A DNA stretch of 64,000 bases from an uncultured Flavobacteriaceae bacterium. GTDB taxonomy: Bacteria; Bacteroidota; Bacteroidia; Flavobacteriales; Flavobacteriaceae. Position 1 is the first letter of the stretch. The number at the start of each line of letters is the position of its first letter. The notes beneath the pieces were generated by a model. That model was not told the origin of the DNA. It did not search any database and saw only the letters and a list, made by a program, of their open reading frames with translations. Positions 44,501 to 53,259 of this stretch are shown here, piece after piece. The position numbers and the translations under genes were made by a program. The DNA lies in contig CANLWB010000003.1 in the NCBI GenBank assembly GCA_947494695.1, positions 186,001 through 250,000 on the forward strand. Direction: 5' to 3'.

Positions 44501-44790
44501 TTATCTTTGTTGACATCTCATTTTATATTTGTCACTAGCAAATCCTATGTTTTTCGCAAAGTAATTCAGATAGCCAAGGCCTATTCCAGTTTCATAATTA
44601 ACATGATTTTCTATGTTAATTAAAATACGCTCTAATATTCCTTTTAATTCCCCAGGTTAGGATCACAGATAAATTGATTAGAAACTAAAACCACACTACG
44701 CACTTCATACGCAATGGAAAATCTTGCTCAATACCATTTAAAATTAAGGTTTTTATAGTTTCTCTAATAACATACAAATTTATAATGATC
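44501..44790 (-). pseudogene. Decayed gene of unknown family with two frameshifts
   Basis: Three minus-strand frames join into one plausible protein: LYVIRETIKTLILNGIEQDF-PLR, then (after about 44708) YEVRSVVLVSNQFICDPNLG, then (after about 44650) ELKGILERILINIENHVNYE followed by TGIGLGYLNYFAKNIGFA, ending at a TAA at 44501-44503. Each join needs one missing base (a T and a G). No start codon is evident, so the 5' end is also lost. It sits directly downstream of a frameshifted SRPBCC gene and upstream of the BtuF-like gene. I do not recognise the family. Confidence 0.4.
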
Positions 44791-44799
44791 TTTTGTATA

Positions 44800-45268
44800 T
44801 TATTTTCGCTCTAAGATTTCCTTTAAGTTTTTCATAGCTATTATCGCACGTTCCCGGATTACGGCTTTAAACCCAGGTAACATACTTGTTATAAAATCGT
44901 TATCGCTATTTCGACTCTCCATTTCCCAAATGAGGTGGGTCGAAGCTTCTCCTCTTTCTGTGAGTATTATAGTCATTCGCGGAAATAGTGGGTCGTATTC
45001 ACTTTCGGTCACATAAAGTCTAGGTGATTCTACTTGTTTCACTTCAATTTTTAACTCCTGTTTGCCATTTTGAGGAAGGTTTACCGACTCCAAATAGGTT
45101 TTACCTACGGTACTCTAGGCTATTCTCTGAAACCATATCTGAAACTTCAGGAAACCAATCCTTGAAATTCTCCATGTTAGAAATATAAGCAAACGTGTTT
45201 TGAATAGAAACGTTAATATTGACCTCCTGTCGCGTTAGCAAGGTTCTTATTGATTTTATTGTTGCCAT
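44800..45268 (-). pseudogene. Frameshifted SRPBCC-family gene
   Basis: The gene starts at the ATG at 45268 (MATIKSIRTLLTRQEVNINV) and reads VSIQNTFAYISNMENFKDWFPEV, the normal SRPBCC beginning, until a TAA at 45101-45103. The rest is in another frame (VGKTYLESVNLPQNGKQELK... THLIWEMES... AMKNLKEILERK) and ends at 44800. Dropping one base near 45109 restores LEY-VGKTYLESVN. The reconstructed protein of about 155 aa is normal in length. Either a recent pseudogene or a sequencing error. Confidence 0.6.
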
Positions 45269-45346
45269 TGTATTATTTTTATAATTGTTTATGGCAAAAA
45301 TAAAGGCAGGTTACCCTTAGACAAGCAGACATTTGTCTATTAATTC

Positions 45347-45922
45347 TTAATTTTTAGAAGCCCTTATCCTGCTAAGATGCCTTGGAGTCACCCCTAAATA
45401 AGAGGCCAACAGCTTGAGCGGGATATTTTGAATAAATTCGGGATGATTTTTTAGAAGTTCCTTATATCTATTTTTAGCACCATCTTTTTGAAATTGAAAA
45501 AATCGGTTTTCAAGTTTCAATAAATAACTTTCAATAATCGTACTAAAAAAACGTTGGATATTATGGTTTGAGTTAACCAATTCGTTAAGTTGTTGTTTTG
45601 GAAGAACCTCAATTTCAGTATCGGTTAAAGCCTGAATACTAATTCGTGATTTTTGATTTGAAATGTAAGATGATAGGGCTGTAACGACTTCATTGGGAAA
45701 CACAATACAATATGTTATCTCATCCAATGATTTTGATGAATAGTACGCATGTAAAAATCCCGAATGCACAAACGCCAGGTCTTCACAACGTTCGCCTTCC
45801 CTAATAAAAAAATCACCTTTATTTAAATGTCTGGTTTCGGCTATTGACACTAATGCCTCCACATCCTTAATTTCTAACATGTTATAAGATTCCAGGTGGA
45901 GCATCAAAGCACTATTTTTCAT
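45347..45922 (-). CDS. Crp/Fnr-family transcriptional regulator
   Basis: 191 aa. The N-terminal cyclic-nucleotide-like barrel has the pattern LNKGDFFIREGERCEDLAFVHSGFLHAYY and ITYCIVFPNEVVTALSSY. The C-terminal winged helix is short: IPLKLLASYLGVTPRHLSRIRAS, the usual Bacteroidota Crp-like form. Ligand residues typical of true cAMP binders are not evident, so the ligand is unknown. The adjacent frameshifted SRPBCC gene on the same strand could have been its target or partner. Confidence 0.88.
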   Translation of the reverse strand: MKNSALMLHLESYNMLEIKDVEALVSIAETRHLNKGDFFIREGERCEDLAFVHSGFLHAYYSSKSLDEITYCIVFPNEVVTALSSYISNQKSRISIQALTDTEIEVLPKQQLNELVNSNHNIQRFFSTIIESYLLKLENRFFQFQKDGAKNRYKELLKNHPEFIQNIPLKLLASYLGVTPRHLSRIRASKN

Positions 45923-46033
45923 GTCATCGAGGTATTAATCATAAAAATACTTTTAATAATTATAGTAATCCATTCATAATTTTTGAGACATTAGACTTTA
46001 AGCTCAGAAACATTCTTCCTGTTTCTTTTTCGA

Positions 46034-46366
46034 TTACAATTCTTTTGGTTTAATTAGGTCGTACAACCTACTTACAGCACCTGCCAATGTATCCTGATCG
46101 TCGTGGTATGATTCAATCTTTCCATGTTCTTTATATTCAGAAATGGTAAATCCTTCTTCAATATCGTTATACCAAATCACTTCTCTACCAAATACTGCTA
46201 CTACCCAAAAGCCACTTTCTGAATTTCCAGATTCCGATTCGCTCCATTTTTCAGGAATTACTCTAATTAGCTCCCAAAAACTCCATAGTTCTCCCGATAA
46301 ATCCGTTTCTGATTTTTGAATAATATCTAACAGTTCACTTCTCGATACGGGTTCCCATTTTTTCAT
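46034..46366 (-). CDS. Small acidic protein, paralogue of the 47605 gene
   Basis: 110 aa, acidic, Trp-rich. It shares a layout with the protein at 47605-47961: ETDLSGELWSFWELIRVIPEKW, FWVVAVFGREVIWYND, EEGFTISEYKEHGKI and a closing SRLYDLIKPKE. No signal peptide. Its ATG overlaps the stop of the alpha/beta hydrolase by 1 bp, so it is translationally coupled to it. I do not recognise the family; a small immunity-type or regulatory protein is conceivable but not supported. Confidence 0.65.
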   Translation of the reverse strand: MKKWEPVSRSELLDIIQKSETDLSGELWSFWELIRVIPEKWSESESGNSESGFWVVAVFGREVIWYNDIEEGFTISEYKEHGKIESYHDDQDTLAGAVSRLYDLIKPKEL

Positions 46367-47292
46367 TATTCAATAAAATTAACAATGACACCAATTAAGC
46401 CTTCCTTTAAAGGTAAATCGGGTTTTCTGTAGGTCTCCATATTCTTTTGCCAATCAGCTTCAGTGTCTTTTAAAACGTGATTCATCCCTTCTATTATTTG
46501 TTTTTCAGCAGATTTATTTGATTTAACTAACTTTTCTGCTTGCGAAGTATCTACTTGAATATCTCTGTTTCCTTGAATAACCAATATAGGTTTATTCAAT
46601 TTTGCCAGTTCTTTTTGGGGCTCGTATTTAAACCAGGATATCATATACGGTTGAACACTTGGTCGAAAAATAGGGTAAAGTTCTTTTGATACCCGTTCTT
46701 CAAGTTCTCCTTTTTCCAAGGATTCAATAATTGATTTCGCTTCGTTAAAAATAATTGAAGGTTGCCTTGCCAATTGCCATTGCAATAACGTTCCGGCCAT
46801 AACACTAATGCCTGCAATAGAAATAAATTTCTTAACCGCTTTTTCTCTAGCCGTTATCATGCCTATCAATGACCCCTGGCTATGTCCAAGAACAATAATC
46901 TCTGAAAACCTTTTATCTGTTTTCAAAGTATCGATCCAACTCCTGGCATCTTCAATGTAATGCTCAAACCTTAAATCACTTTCTTTTAATACAGCCCCAG
47001 CACTTTCACCGATACCCCGTTTATCATATCTAACAGAGGCTATTCCTTTTTCAACTAATCCTTCTGCTAACATTTTTAATGAATTATTTAGCATCAAAGG
47101 GCCATTTCCATTTCTATCTGTTGGCCCAGAACCAGCTATTATTAAGACAAGGGGCACCTTCTTTGAAATGTCGGGATACAGTAAAGTTCCTTCAATTTTT
47201 CCAGTTTCTGTTCTAAGGGTAATGGAGTTTTCAGATATTTGAGCTCGTAAATTCCCAGTACATAGTAGTAAAACTAGGATTGTAATTTTCAT
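46366..47292 (-). CDS. Exported alpha/beta hydrolase
   Basis: 308 aa from the ATG at 47292, the start that gives a clean signal peptide (MKITILVLLLCTGNLRAQ). The alpha/beta fold is clear: VPLVLIIAGSGPTDRNGNG (oxyanion region), IASVRYDKRGIGES, nucleophile elbow GHSQGS near residue 140, the acid in IQGNRDIQV and the His in GMNHVLKD. Likely a periplasmic esterase or peptidase of the YqkD-like group. It is flanked on both sides by copies of the same small Trp-rich gene, the downstream one overlapping its stop by 1 bp. Confidence 0.88.
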   Translation of the reverse strand: MKITILVLLLCTGNLRAQISENSITLRTETGKIEGTLLYPDISKKVPLVLIIAGSGPTDRNGNGPLMLNNSLKMLAEGLVEKGIASVRYDKRGIGESAGAVLKESDLRFEHYIEDARSWIDTLKTDKRFSEIIVLGHSQGSLIGMITAREKAVKKFISIAGISVMAGTLLQWQLARQPSIIFNEAKSIIESLEKGELEERVSKELYPIFRPSVQPYMISWFKYEPQKELAKLNKPILVIQGNRDIQVDTSQAEKLVKSNKSAEKQIIEGMNHVLKDTEADWQKNMETYRKPDLPLKEGLIGVIVNFIE

Positions 47293-47604
47293 TTTTCTCA
47301 ATCGTTCATTGCGTTTTTTTAAACTCAAAACTTATCAATTGAAATATGGGTAACATTAGGTTGTGTTAATTTCATATCAAATGTAATTCTTTTCAATCAA
47401 AATTTGTGTTAAAATCTATCAACCTTATATACGCATTTTATACTCAAAGCATCATAATTTAAAATCTCACTTATACCTCGTTACTATATAAACCAGTAGT
47501 GATAGCATGAGGACATGTCAATCATAATCAAGCGCAACGCAGTGAAACGTTTGCGCTACTTCCATGTTCTCTATTTGGTTCTCTAGGATAAAAAGTGCAG
47601 GAAA
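47293..47604. other. Intergenic region with one strong hairpin
   Basis: 312 bp without a gene. AGCGCAA (47531-47537) and TTGCGCT (47551-47557) form a stem that extends inward by two GC pairs past one bulge. The rest is plain AT-rich sequence. Confidence 0.4.
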
Positions 47605-47961
47605 TCAACACCTATAATACCCTAGTAAATTAGAATCTTCCTTCGGCCTTATAAGGTCGTATAAAAGGCTAACCGCATGAGCCAATTTATCCTGACAGGA
47701 AAGTTGTTCATCTATTTTTCCGTGTTCCTTATAATTAGAGATATAGTATTCTTTTTCCACATCGTTATACCAGATTATTTCTCTAGCGAATATAGCAACT
47801 ACCCAAACTTTTCCCTCCTGCCTAAATTCTTGAATGTTCCATCGTTCTGGAGAAATTTTAATTAACTGCCAAAACACCCATAAATCTCCCTTTAATTCGT
47901 CCTCAGACATTCGAATTTTACTGATTAATTCATTTTCTGATAATGCTTCTCTTTTTTCCAT
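47605..47961 (-). CDS. Small Trp-rich protein, paralogue of the 46034 gene
   Basis: 118 aa. It reads EDELKGDLWVFWQLIKISPERW, VWVVAIFAREIIWYND, EYYISNYKEHGKI and LLYDLIRPKED, closely parallel to the 46034 protein, then a short extra tail. No signal peptide. The two copies flank the alpha/beta hydrolase, consistent with a local duplication. Function unknown. Confidence 0.65.
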   Translation of the reverse strand: MEKREALSENELISKIRMSEDELKGDLWVFWQLIKISPERWNIQEFRQEGKVWVVAIFAREIIWYNDVEKEYYISNYKEHGKIDEQLSCQDKLAHAVSLLYDLIRPKEDSNLLGYYRC

Positions 47962-48253
47962 TTCTGCAAGAATTTACAGATAAAAAACACCATTATTATT
48001 GCTTAATCCCCATATTAAACAGTAGGTTTTTCATCATTGATTTAAGTTTAATTTGTTATTTAAGTTGTACATCTTATAGTGCAAAACACTAATAAAGAAT
48101 GCAATAGTAAATTTATAAATCATCAATGCTAAACAGCAACACTTATGTTTTAATTTAGGCTAACATATGGTTTTCTTAATTTCAGTTATAAGAATAACCA
48201 TACAAGCAAAAAAAACAGATCTCACAATCAAATACTAATAGTTTGCAGATATG
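47962..48253. other. Intergenic region, nothing identified
   Basis: About 290 bp of AT-rich sequence with no gene, exact promoter box or strong hairpin that I can support. Confidence 0.4.
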
Positions 48254-48871
48254 CTAAATGTGTGAATTAATCATGGCTCTAAAGGTTAGGTTTACCCTTG
48301 GAGTGAGGATGCGTTTTGTTGGAGGTAGTCTGTGTAACCAATATTTTTGGGTAACGCCTTTCATAACTAATAGGCCACCATGTTCTAAAGTCAATTCCAC
48401 TTTTTCTCCTGTTTTTTTGTGTTTAAATGCAAACTTTCTTTCTGCCCCAAAAGTTAATGAACCAATTGCAGCCTTTTCTTTTAAATCGGTTTCATCATCA
48501 CTATGCCAGGCCATACCTTCTTCTCCAGTATGATATAGATTTAGCAAACAAGAATTAAAGGCTTCTCCAGTTTCCTTTTCAACTTTTTTCTTCAAATTCA
48601 ATAATTCGGGTGTCCAAGGCAACGCTTGTTTTGTTGTATTCGAATATGAATATTGATAAGGTCTATCTCCATACCAAGCTACTTTTCGCTTCGTTATAAT
48701 CTTCTTTCCAAATATAAAAGCTTCATCATTTTTCCATTCAATGGTTTGAAGCAATATGTTTAAATAATCATCAGCCAGTCGGGAAGAAAAAACAAGTCCA
48801 TGATAATTCACTATTCCATCTTTAGGTAGCCAATTTTTAGTTTTATCTGTTGGTATATTAAATAGCTTCAT
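48254..48871 (-). CDS. alkB: Alpha-ketoglutarate-dependent DNA repair dioxygenase AlkB
   Basis: 205 aa, cytoplasmic. It removes methyl groups from 1-methyladenine and 3-methylcytosine using Fe(II) and 2-oxoglutarate. The iron ligands are in MAWHSDDE (HxD) and the distal His in KYWLHRLPPT; RVNLTFR is the 2-oxoglutarate-binding R-x-N-x-T-x-R. It overlaps the small Ada-type zinc gene by 14 bp and completes an alkylation-repair operon with the Ada-type methyltransferase upstream. Confidence 0.94.
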   Translation of the reverse strand: MKLFNIPTDKTKNWLPKDGIVNYHGLVFSSRLADDYLNILLQTIEWKNDEAFIFGKKIITKRKVAWYGDRPYQYSYSNTTKQALPWTPELLNLKKKVEKETGEAFNSCLLNLYHTGEEGMAWHSDDETDLKEKAAIGSLTFGAERKFAFKHKKTGEKVELTLEHGGLLVMKGVTQKYWLHRLPPTKRILTPRVNLTFRAMINSHI

Positions 48872-49103
48872 TTTTCCACATTTTATATTGTGCTTTCATG
48901 CAGTGTCCGCAAGGACGATAATTATTGCGTATAGCCTCTTCTTCTGAACTAAAAAAAACTCTATTTTCTTTTTTCATTCTTTTTCCCGAAGAACATGACA
49001 GTTTTCCATAAATTTTTAATCTTCGATTGCCTCCAAATTGAATGTTTTGACTTTTCAATTTTTTAAACAAATCGACATCTAATATATCTCGATGCTTAAC
49101 CAT
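48858..49103 (-). CDS. Stand-alone Ada zinc-domain-like protein
   Basis: 81 aa. The segment IYGKLSCSSGKRMKKENRVFF followed by SSEEEAIRNNYRPCGHC aligns with the Ada N-terminal zinc domain (the G-I-F-C-R-P-S-C...V-x-F-F...F-R-P-C-x-x-C module). The final CxxC is kept, but the first Cys of the module, the methylphosphotriester acceptor of Ada, corresponds to a Lys, and only one Cys remains nearby. So zinc binding may persist while methyl transfer is doubtful. It lies 6 bp after the Ada-type methyltransferase gene and overlaps alkB. Confidence 0.7.
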   Translation of the reverse strand: MVKHRDILDVDLFKKLKSQNIQFGGNRRLKIYGKLSCSSGKRMKKENRVFFSSEEEAIRNNYRPCGHCMKAQYKMWKNEAI

Positions 49104-49109
49104 ACATAA

Positions 49110-49955
49110 TTAAAGTGTGTTGCTTTTAGCGCCTTCCCAACCAATAATAGCCATTTTCCTGGTTTCTCCCCACATGTAACCTCCCAAATTTCCAGTGGAT
49201 TGTATGACTCTATGGCACGGAATAAGAAACGCTATTGGGTTACTACCAATAGCGGTCCCAACTGCTCGGGCAGCGTTTACATTACCAATTTGTGATGCGA
49301 CTTGACCATAGGTAGTCAATTTCCCAATTGGAATTTTAAGTAAGGCTTCCCACACTTTCAACTGAAAATCCGTGCCTTTTAAATGTAATTTAATGTCGTT
49401 TAACCTACTCCAATCATTTTGAAAAATAAGCAACGCGTTTTGTTGCATAGGGTCGATTTTTTTTTGAAAGTTTGCATTTGGAAATTTTATTTTCAAATCG
49501 CTAAAAGCCTTTTTTTCATTGGTTTTAAAGGCCATATAACAGATTCCTTTTTTTGTTGAAGCTACAATTAAATTTCCAAAAGGACTTTCTACAAAACTAT
49601 AATTGATCGATAAATTTTTCCCTCCATTTTTATATTCAGCAGGTGTCATACCCTCTACTTTAGTGAATAGATCGTGAAGCCTCCCCGTTCCGGAAAATCC
49701 GGTATTGTAAGCGGTATCAAATACAGATGATTGCTCTTCTCTTAAGAGTTTTTTCGCATGTTCTAAACTGATATACTGCAAGAACTTCTTGGGAGTTGTC
49801 CCCGCCCACTCCTTAAATAAACGTTGAAAATGAAATGTGCTTAAATGTACTTTTGAAGCGACATCTTCAAGATTGGGTTGTTCTTTAAAGTTATTCTTAA
49901 TGTATGCAATTGCCTCTGCAATACGGTTATAATTTAAAGCTTGCTGATCGTTCAT
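49110..49955 (-). CDS. AraC-type regulator fused to O6-methylguanine methyltransferase (Ada C-terminal part)
   Basis: 281 aa. Residues 1-105 are an AraC helix-turn-helix (IKNNFKEQPNLEDVASKVHLSTFHFQRLFKEWAGTTPKKFLQYI). Residues about 115-281 are the methyltransferase, with the acceptor Cys in IPCHRVI and the family motif AARAVGTAIGSNPIAFL; GKLTTYGQVA is also present. This is Ada without its zinc domain, which here is the separate 48858 gene. It repairs O6-alkylguanine and likely activates its own operon after alkylation. Confidence 0.93.
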   Translation of the reverse strand: MNDQQALNYNRIAEAIAYIKNNFKEQPNLEDVASKVHLSTFHFQRLFKEWAGTTPKKFLQYISLEHAKKLLREEQSSVFDTAYNTGFSGTGRLHDLFTKVEGMTPAEYKNGGKNLSINYSFVESPFGNLIVASTKKGICYMAFKTNEKKAFSDLKIKFPNANFQKKIDPMQQNALLIFQNDWSRLNDIKLHLKGTDFQLKVWEALLKIPIGKLTTYGQVASQIGNVNAARAVGTAIGSNPIAFLIPCHRVIQSTGNLGGYMWGETRKMAIIGWEGAKSNTL

Positions 49956-50061
49956 CGTTCCCGAATTTTATATCACAAATATCTAAACTATATCGCTGCC
50001 ATAAAACCCGAAACTTGCTAAAGATAGTTTTCTTAAGGCATTTGCATGCCATCTACTCTGG

Positions 50062-50595
50062 TTAATTTTTTCTCTTTTCAAGTTCTTCTATTAACAACCG
50101 CTCCAGAGCTTTGTGCTTTATTTCTAAAGCCTCAGATATTAGCGATAATGGAGACCCATATGATTTACAATTTCTTTTCATTGTTCCTAGAGCCATCTTA
50201 TTTTTCGCTTTTTTAATATATTTCTGCGGATTCTTAATGTCTATTACTAATGTTTTAGTGGAAGCGATTTGCATGGTTTCTATTCCTATGATATCACTCC
50301 ACTCGATAAGCCCTACACTAGTAGTACTGGAATGGTCTGTAATTCCATGATCATCTATAGTCAACCCTACACTATTGCTAAATAGTTTTATGATTATAAT
50401 AATGGAGCTCAGTCCAAAAACGATAATTGTGACGACTCCCGAAACATATACAATTTCCGGATTTTTAAGAAGTCCTTTGGCAAACTCATCAGGATTTATA
50501 ATAAACAATATACCTATACCAATAAACATAATTGCTCCTAACAATAGCAATAGAAGCTTTACCTTACTTAACTTAATTTCAATTTTGTTATTCAT
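50062..50595 (-). CDS. STM3941-like membrane protein
   Basis: 177 aa from the ATG at 50595, preferred because it starts cleanly before two membrane helices (about 13-34 and 48-72). A PH-like domain follows: GLTIDDHGITDHSSTTSVGLIEWSDIIGIETMQI and TLVIDIKNPQKYI, ending with a charged helix. This is the STM3941 family pattern. Function unknown, inner membrane. It is separated from the Ada operon by about 100 bp on the same strand. Confidence 0.75.
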   Translation of the reverse strand: MNNKIEIKLSKVKLLLLLLGAIMFIGIGILFIINPDEFAKGLLKNPEIVYVSGVVTIIVFGLSSIIIIIKLFSNSVGLTIDDHGITDHSSTTSVGLIEWSDIIGIETMQIASTKTLVIDIKNPQKYIKKAKNKMALGTMKRNCKSYGSPLSLISEALEIKHKALERLLIEELEKRKN

Positions 50596-50720
50596 AGATT
50601 CGGGATTTGTTAAATAAATGAAAGTCACGTTCTTCTTGAAGATATTAAACAATTAAATCTCCATCTTCAACAGAAATACTTCCATCAAGCCCTGCCATAC
50701 CTTAACGATAGTAGCCGTTT

Positions 50721-50951
50721 TTATATTTTGTTTTCCGTTTCTATTTGTAGATTAGATACTCCTTTAGAATAATTTTCAATATTAAACGTGCCCCGGTCAA
50801 CATTGAAAAATTTCTGGATATGTACGCTTTTGCCTTCCCCAAGGTTTTTGCAAATTACACATTGTGCATTCCACAAGACATTCTTCATAATCCCCACTAC
50901 GAGCATTAATGGAATTGCTCCAGACAATTTGAAAGTTAATTTCTTTTTCAT
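50721..50951 (-). CDS. Small protein or 5' part of a frameshifted gene
   Basis: 76 aa from the ATG at 50951, with a hydrophobic N-terminus (LSGAIPLMLVVGIM) and NAQCVICKNLGEGKSVHIQKFF then FNVDRGTFNIENYSKGVSN. After its stop, two other minus-strand frames keep coding-like wording (KTATIVKVWQGL, then GLDGSISVEDGDLIV ending near 50652). The gene may therefore be frameshifted. No family recognised. Confidence 0.35.
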   Translation of the reverse strand: MKKKLTFKLSGAIPLMLVVGIMKNVLWNAQCVICKNLGEGKSVHIQKFFNVDRGTFNIENYSKGVSNLQIETENKI

Positions 50952-51099
50952 CAAGCTTTTTTTGAGTTATTAACGTTTCAAACTCAAAAAACCCGCCTAA
51001 AAAAAACGCTTATTAATCTCATTCACAGAACTTACGATGAAACCCTATAAAAACCGCCAAACAGGCTCAACGGTAAGAATACAACTACTTGAAGCTGCT

Positions 51100-51921
51100 T
51101 TAAAAATGACCATTTAATTCAACCTTCATAGCCCTTTGAAGTTCCTGTGCTTTAATGGCTGCTGCCTCGGCAAAATCGTCTTTATTTGAGGCATAAATAA
51201 TGCCACGAGAAGAATTGATTAGTAACCCCACATTATTATTCATACCATATTTACAGACATCCTGTAAATTTCCTCCCTGTGCTCCTACTCCTGGAACCAA
51301 CAAGAAGCTATCTGGAATTATTTGTCTAATATCTGCTAAATATTCGGCTTTTGTTGCTCCTACAACATACATTAGATTTTCAGAATGCTGCCACGTCTTG
51401 GAAGTCTCTAAAACCTGTTTGTATAATTCTTTAGAATCAACTGTTTTTGTTTGGAAATCGAATGCACCCTGATTTGAAGTTAAGGCTAATAAAATGGTGT
51501 GTTTATCTTCAAATACCAAAAATGGCTCTACAGAATCTTTCCCCATATAGGGTGCTACGGTTACAGAATCGAAAGCCAAGTCTTCAAAAAATGCCCTGGC
51601 ATACATCGTACTGGTATTTCCAATATCACCACGTTTCGCATCTGCTATGGTAAAGATTTCGGGATAGTTTTTATTTAAATAATTAATCGTTTTCTCCAGA
51701 GCCTTCCAGCCTTTTAAACCATACGCTTCATAAAAAGCTGTATTAGGTTTATAGGCAACGCACAAGTGGTGTGTCTTATCAATAATCGCTTTATTAAATG
51801 CAAATATTGGATCTTCTTCTTTTAAAAGGTGTTCTGGTATTTTATTTAAATCAACATCCAACCCTATGCAAAGGAAGGATTGCTTCTTTTTGATTTCTGA
51901 AACGAGTTGGTTTGTTGTCAC
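51100..51921 (-). CDS. pyrF: Orotidine-5'-phosphate decarboxylase (subfamily 2)
   Basis: 273 aa from a GTG at 51921 ([13 protein letters not shown]), which matches family length; an upstream ATG at 52005 would add 28 residues encoded by an intergenic hairpin and is rejected. Catalytic motifs: [14 protein letters not shown] and [15 protein letters not shown] (the DxKRGD site), then [14 protein letters not shown] and [11 protein letters not shown]. It makes UMP, the last step of pyrimidine synthesis. It follows prfA by 141 bp. Confidence 0.95.
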   Translation of the reverse strand: MTTNQLVSEIKKKQSFLCIGLDVDLNKIPEHLLKEEDPIFAFNKAIIDKTHHLCVAYKPNTAFYEAYGLKGWKALEKTINYLNKNYPEIFTIADAKRGDIGNTSTMYARAFFEDLAFDSVTVAPYMGKDSVEPFLVFEDKHTILLALTSNQGAFDFQTKTVDSKELYKQVLETSKTWQHSENLMYVVGATKAEYLADIRQIIPDSFLLVPGVGAQGGNLQDVCKYGMNNNVGLLINSSRGIIYASNKDDFAEAAAIKAQELQRAMKVELNGHF

Positions 51922-51936
51922 TACGTATATTTTGTT

Positions 51937-51956
51937 ATTCCTGTGAAGACAGGAAT
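51937..51956. repeat. Intergenic hairpin ATTCCTGT-GAAG-ACAGGAAT
   Basis: Perfect 8-bp stem with a 4-nt loop, just before the pyrF GTG. This compact palindrome resembles dispersed intergenic repeats of the cctgccttcgcaggaat kind. It overlaps the rejected N-terminal extension of PyrF. Confidence 0.5.
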
Positions 51957-52062
51957 CTCCTTTTTTAGTAATTAAGTTTACAAATTCCTGCTTCCATTTC
52001 GGCATTAGCTTATCTTAATCGAAGTTCGAAAGGTCCAATAACTTCACCGAAATGACAGGCAT

Positions 52063-53139
52063 TTATATCACATCATCATTGGCTTTCAACTTTTCGGTGT
52101 TTTCGGCCAGCATGAGTTCGTCTATTATTTTTTGAATATCACCATTTACAATATTTTGTAAATCGTATAATGTTAATCCGATTCTATGATCGGTAACACG
52201 TCCCTGTGGATAATTATAGGTTCTAATTTTAGCACTTCGATCTCCAGACGACACCATACTTCCACGTTTGGCAGCATCTTCCTCCATCTTTTTAGCCAGT
52301 TCCAGATCGTATAAACGTGAGCGCAATACTTTAAAGGCTTTTTCTTTGTTTTTGTGTTGGGACTTCTGGTCTTGACACTGAGCCACTAACCCGGTTGGTA
52401 TATGGGTTAAGCGCACTGCTGAATATGTGGTATTTACCGACTGCCCTCCAGGTCCTGAAGAACAGAAATAGTCAATTCGTACCTCTTTTGGATCGATCTC
52501 GACATCAAACTCTTCTGCTTCAGGAAAAACCATAACCGTGGCGGCACTGGTATGCACACGTCCCTGTGTTTCGGTTTGAGGAACCCGCTGTACACGGTGT
52601 ACACCGGCTTCAAATTTTAACGTTCCATAGACATCTTCTCCATTAACTTCAAACTGGATTTCTTTAAAGCCACCGTTTGTACCTTCACTAAAGTCTACTG
52701 TACTAACAGACCACCCTTTACCTTCACAGTATTTCGTATACATTCTAAACAAATCTCCAGCAAAAATACTGGCTTCATCTCCTCCGGTTCCAGCACGCAA
52801 TTCTACAACAGCATTTTTGGCATCTTCAGGGTCTTTTGGAATTAGTAACACTCTAATCTCTTCCTCAAGTCTGGGAATCCCTTCTTTAGCTTCATCGAGC
52901 TGCATTTTAGCCATTTCGACCATTTCTTCATCACTCCCGTCGGCTATAATAGATTCGGCCTCTTTTAAATTATCCGTAAGTTCTATATACTTTTCCCGCT
53001 TTTCCATAAGGATTCGCAGGTCTTTGTATTCTCTATTAAGTTCTACATAACGCTTCTGATCTGAAATAATATCTGGTTGAATGATTAAATCACTAACCTC
53101 ATCAAAACGTTGTTTTACTATTTGTAATTTCTCTAACAT
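52063..53139 (-). CDS. prfA: Peptide chain release factor 1
   Basis: 358 aa. The GGQ catalytic motif is in [24 protein letters not shown], and the [18 protein letters not shown] and [22 protein letters not shown] signatures are present. It releases proteins at UAA and UAG stops and is essential. A TATTTTTG -7 box lies just upstream. It probably shares a transcript with pyrF downstream. Confidence 0.97.
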   Translation of the reverse strand: MLEKLQIVKQRFDEVSDLIIQPDIISDQKRYVELNREYKDLRILMEKREKYIELTDNLKEAESIIADGSDEEMVEMAKMQLDEAKEGIPRLEEEIRVLLIPKDPEDAKNAVVELRAGTGGDEASIFAGDLFRMYTKYCEGKGWSVSTVDFSEGTNGGFKEIQFEVNGEDVYGTLKFEAGVHRVQRVPQTETQGRVHTSAATVMVFPEAEEFDVEIDPKEVRIDYFCSSGPGGQSVNTTYSAVRLTHIPTGLVAQCQDQKSQHKNKEKAFKVLRSRLYDLELAKKMEEDAAKRGSMVSSGDRSAKIRTYNYPQGRVTDHRIGLTLYDLQNIVNGDIQKIIDELMLAENTEKLKANDDVI

Positions 53140-53160
53140 CGACCTCTTTTAATTGGTCAC

Positions 53161-53168
53161 CAAAAATA
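53161..53168 (-). promoter_or_regulatory. -7 box TATTTTTG for prfA
   Basis: Exact TAnnTTTG match on the minus strand, 21 nt before the ATG at 53139. No -33 TTG. Confidence 0.45.
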
Positions 53169-53259
53169 CGATAATTTATGAATTTTCAGTATGAATATAA
53201 ACACCTATTAATGTTTAAGTTAGAATAATCTGAAACTTTTTGCGTTTCTAATTATAATT

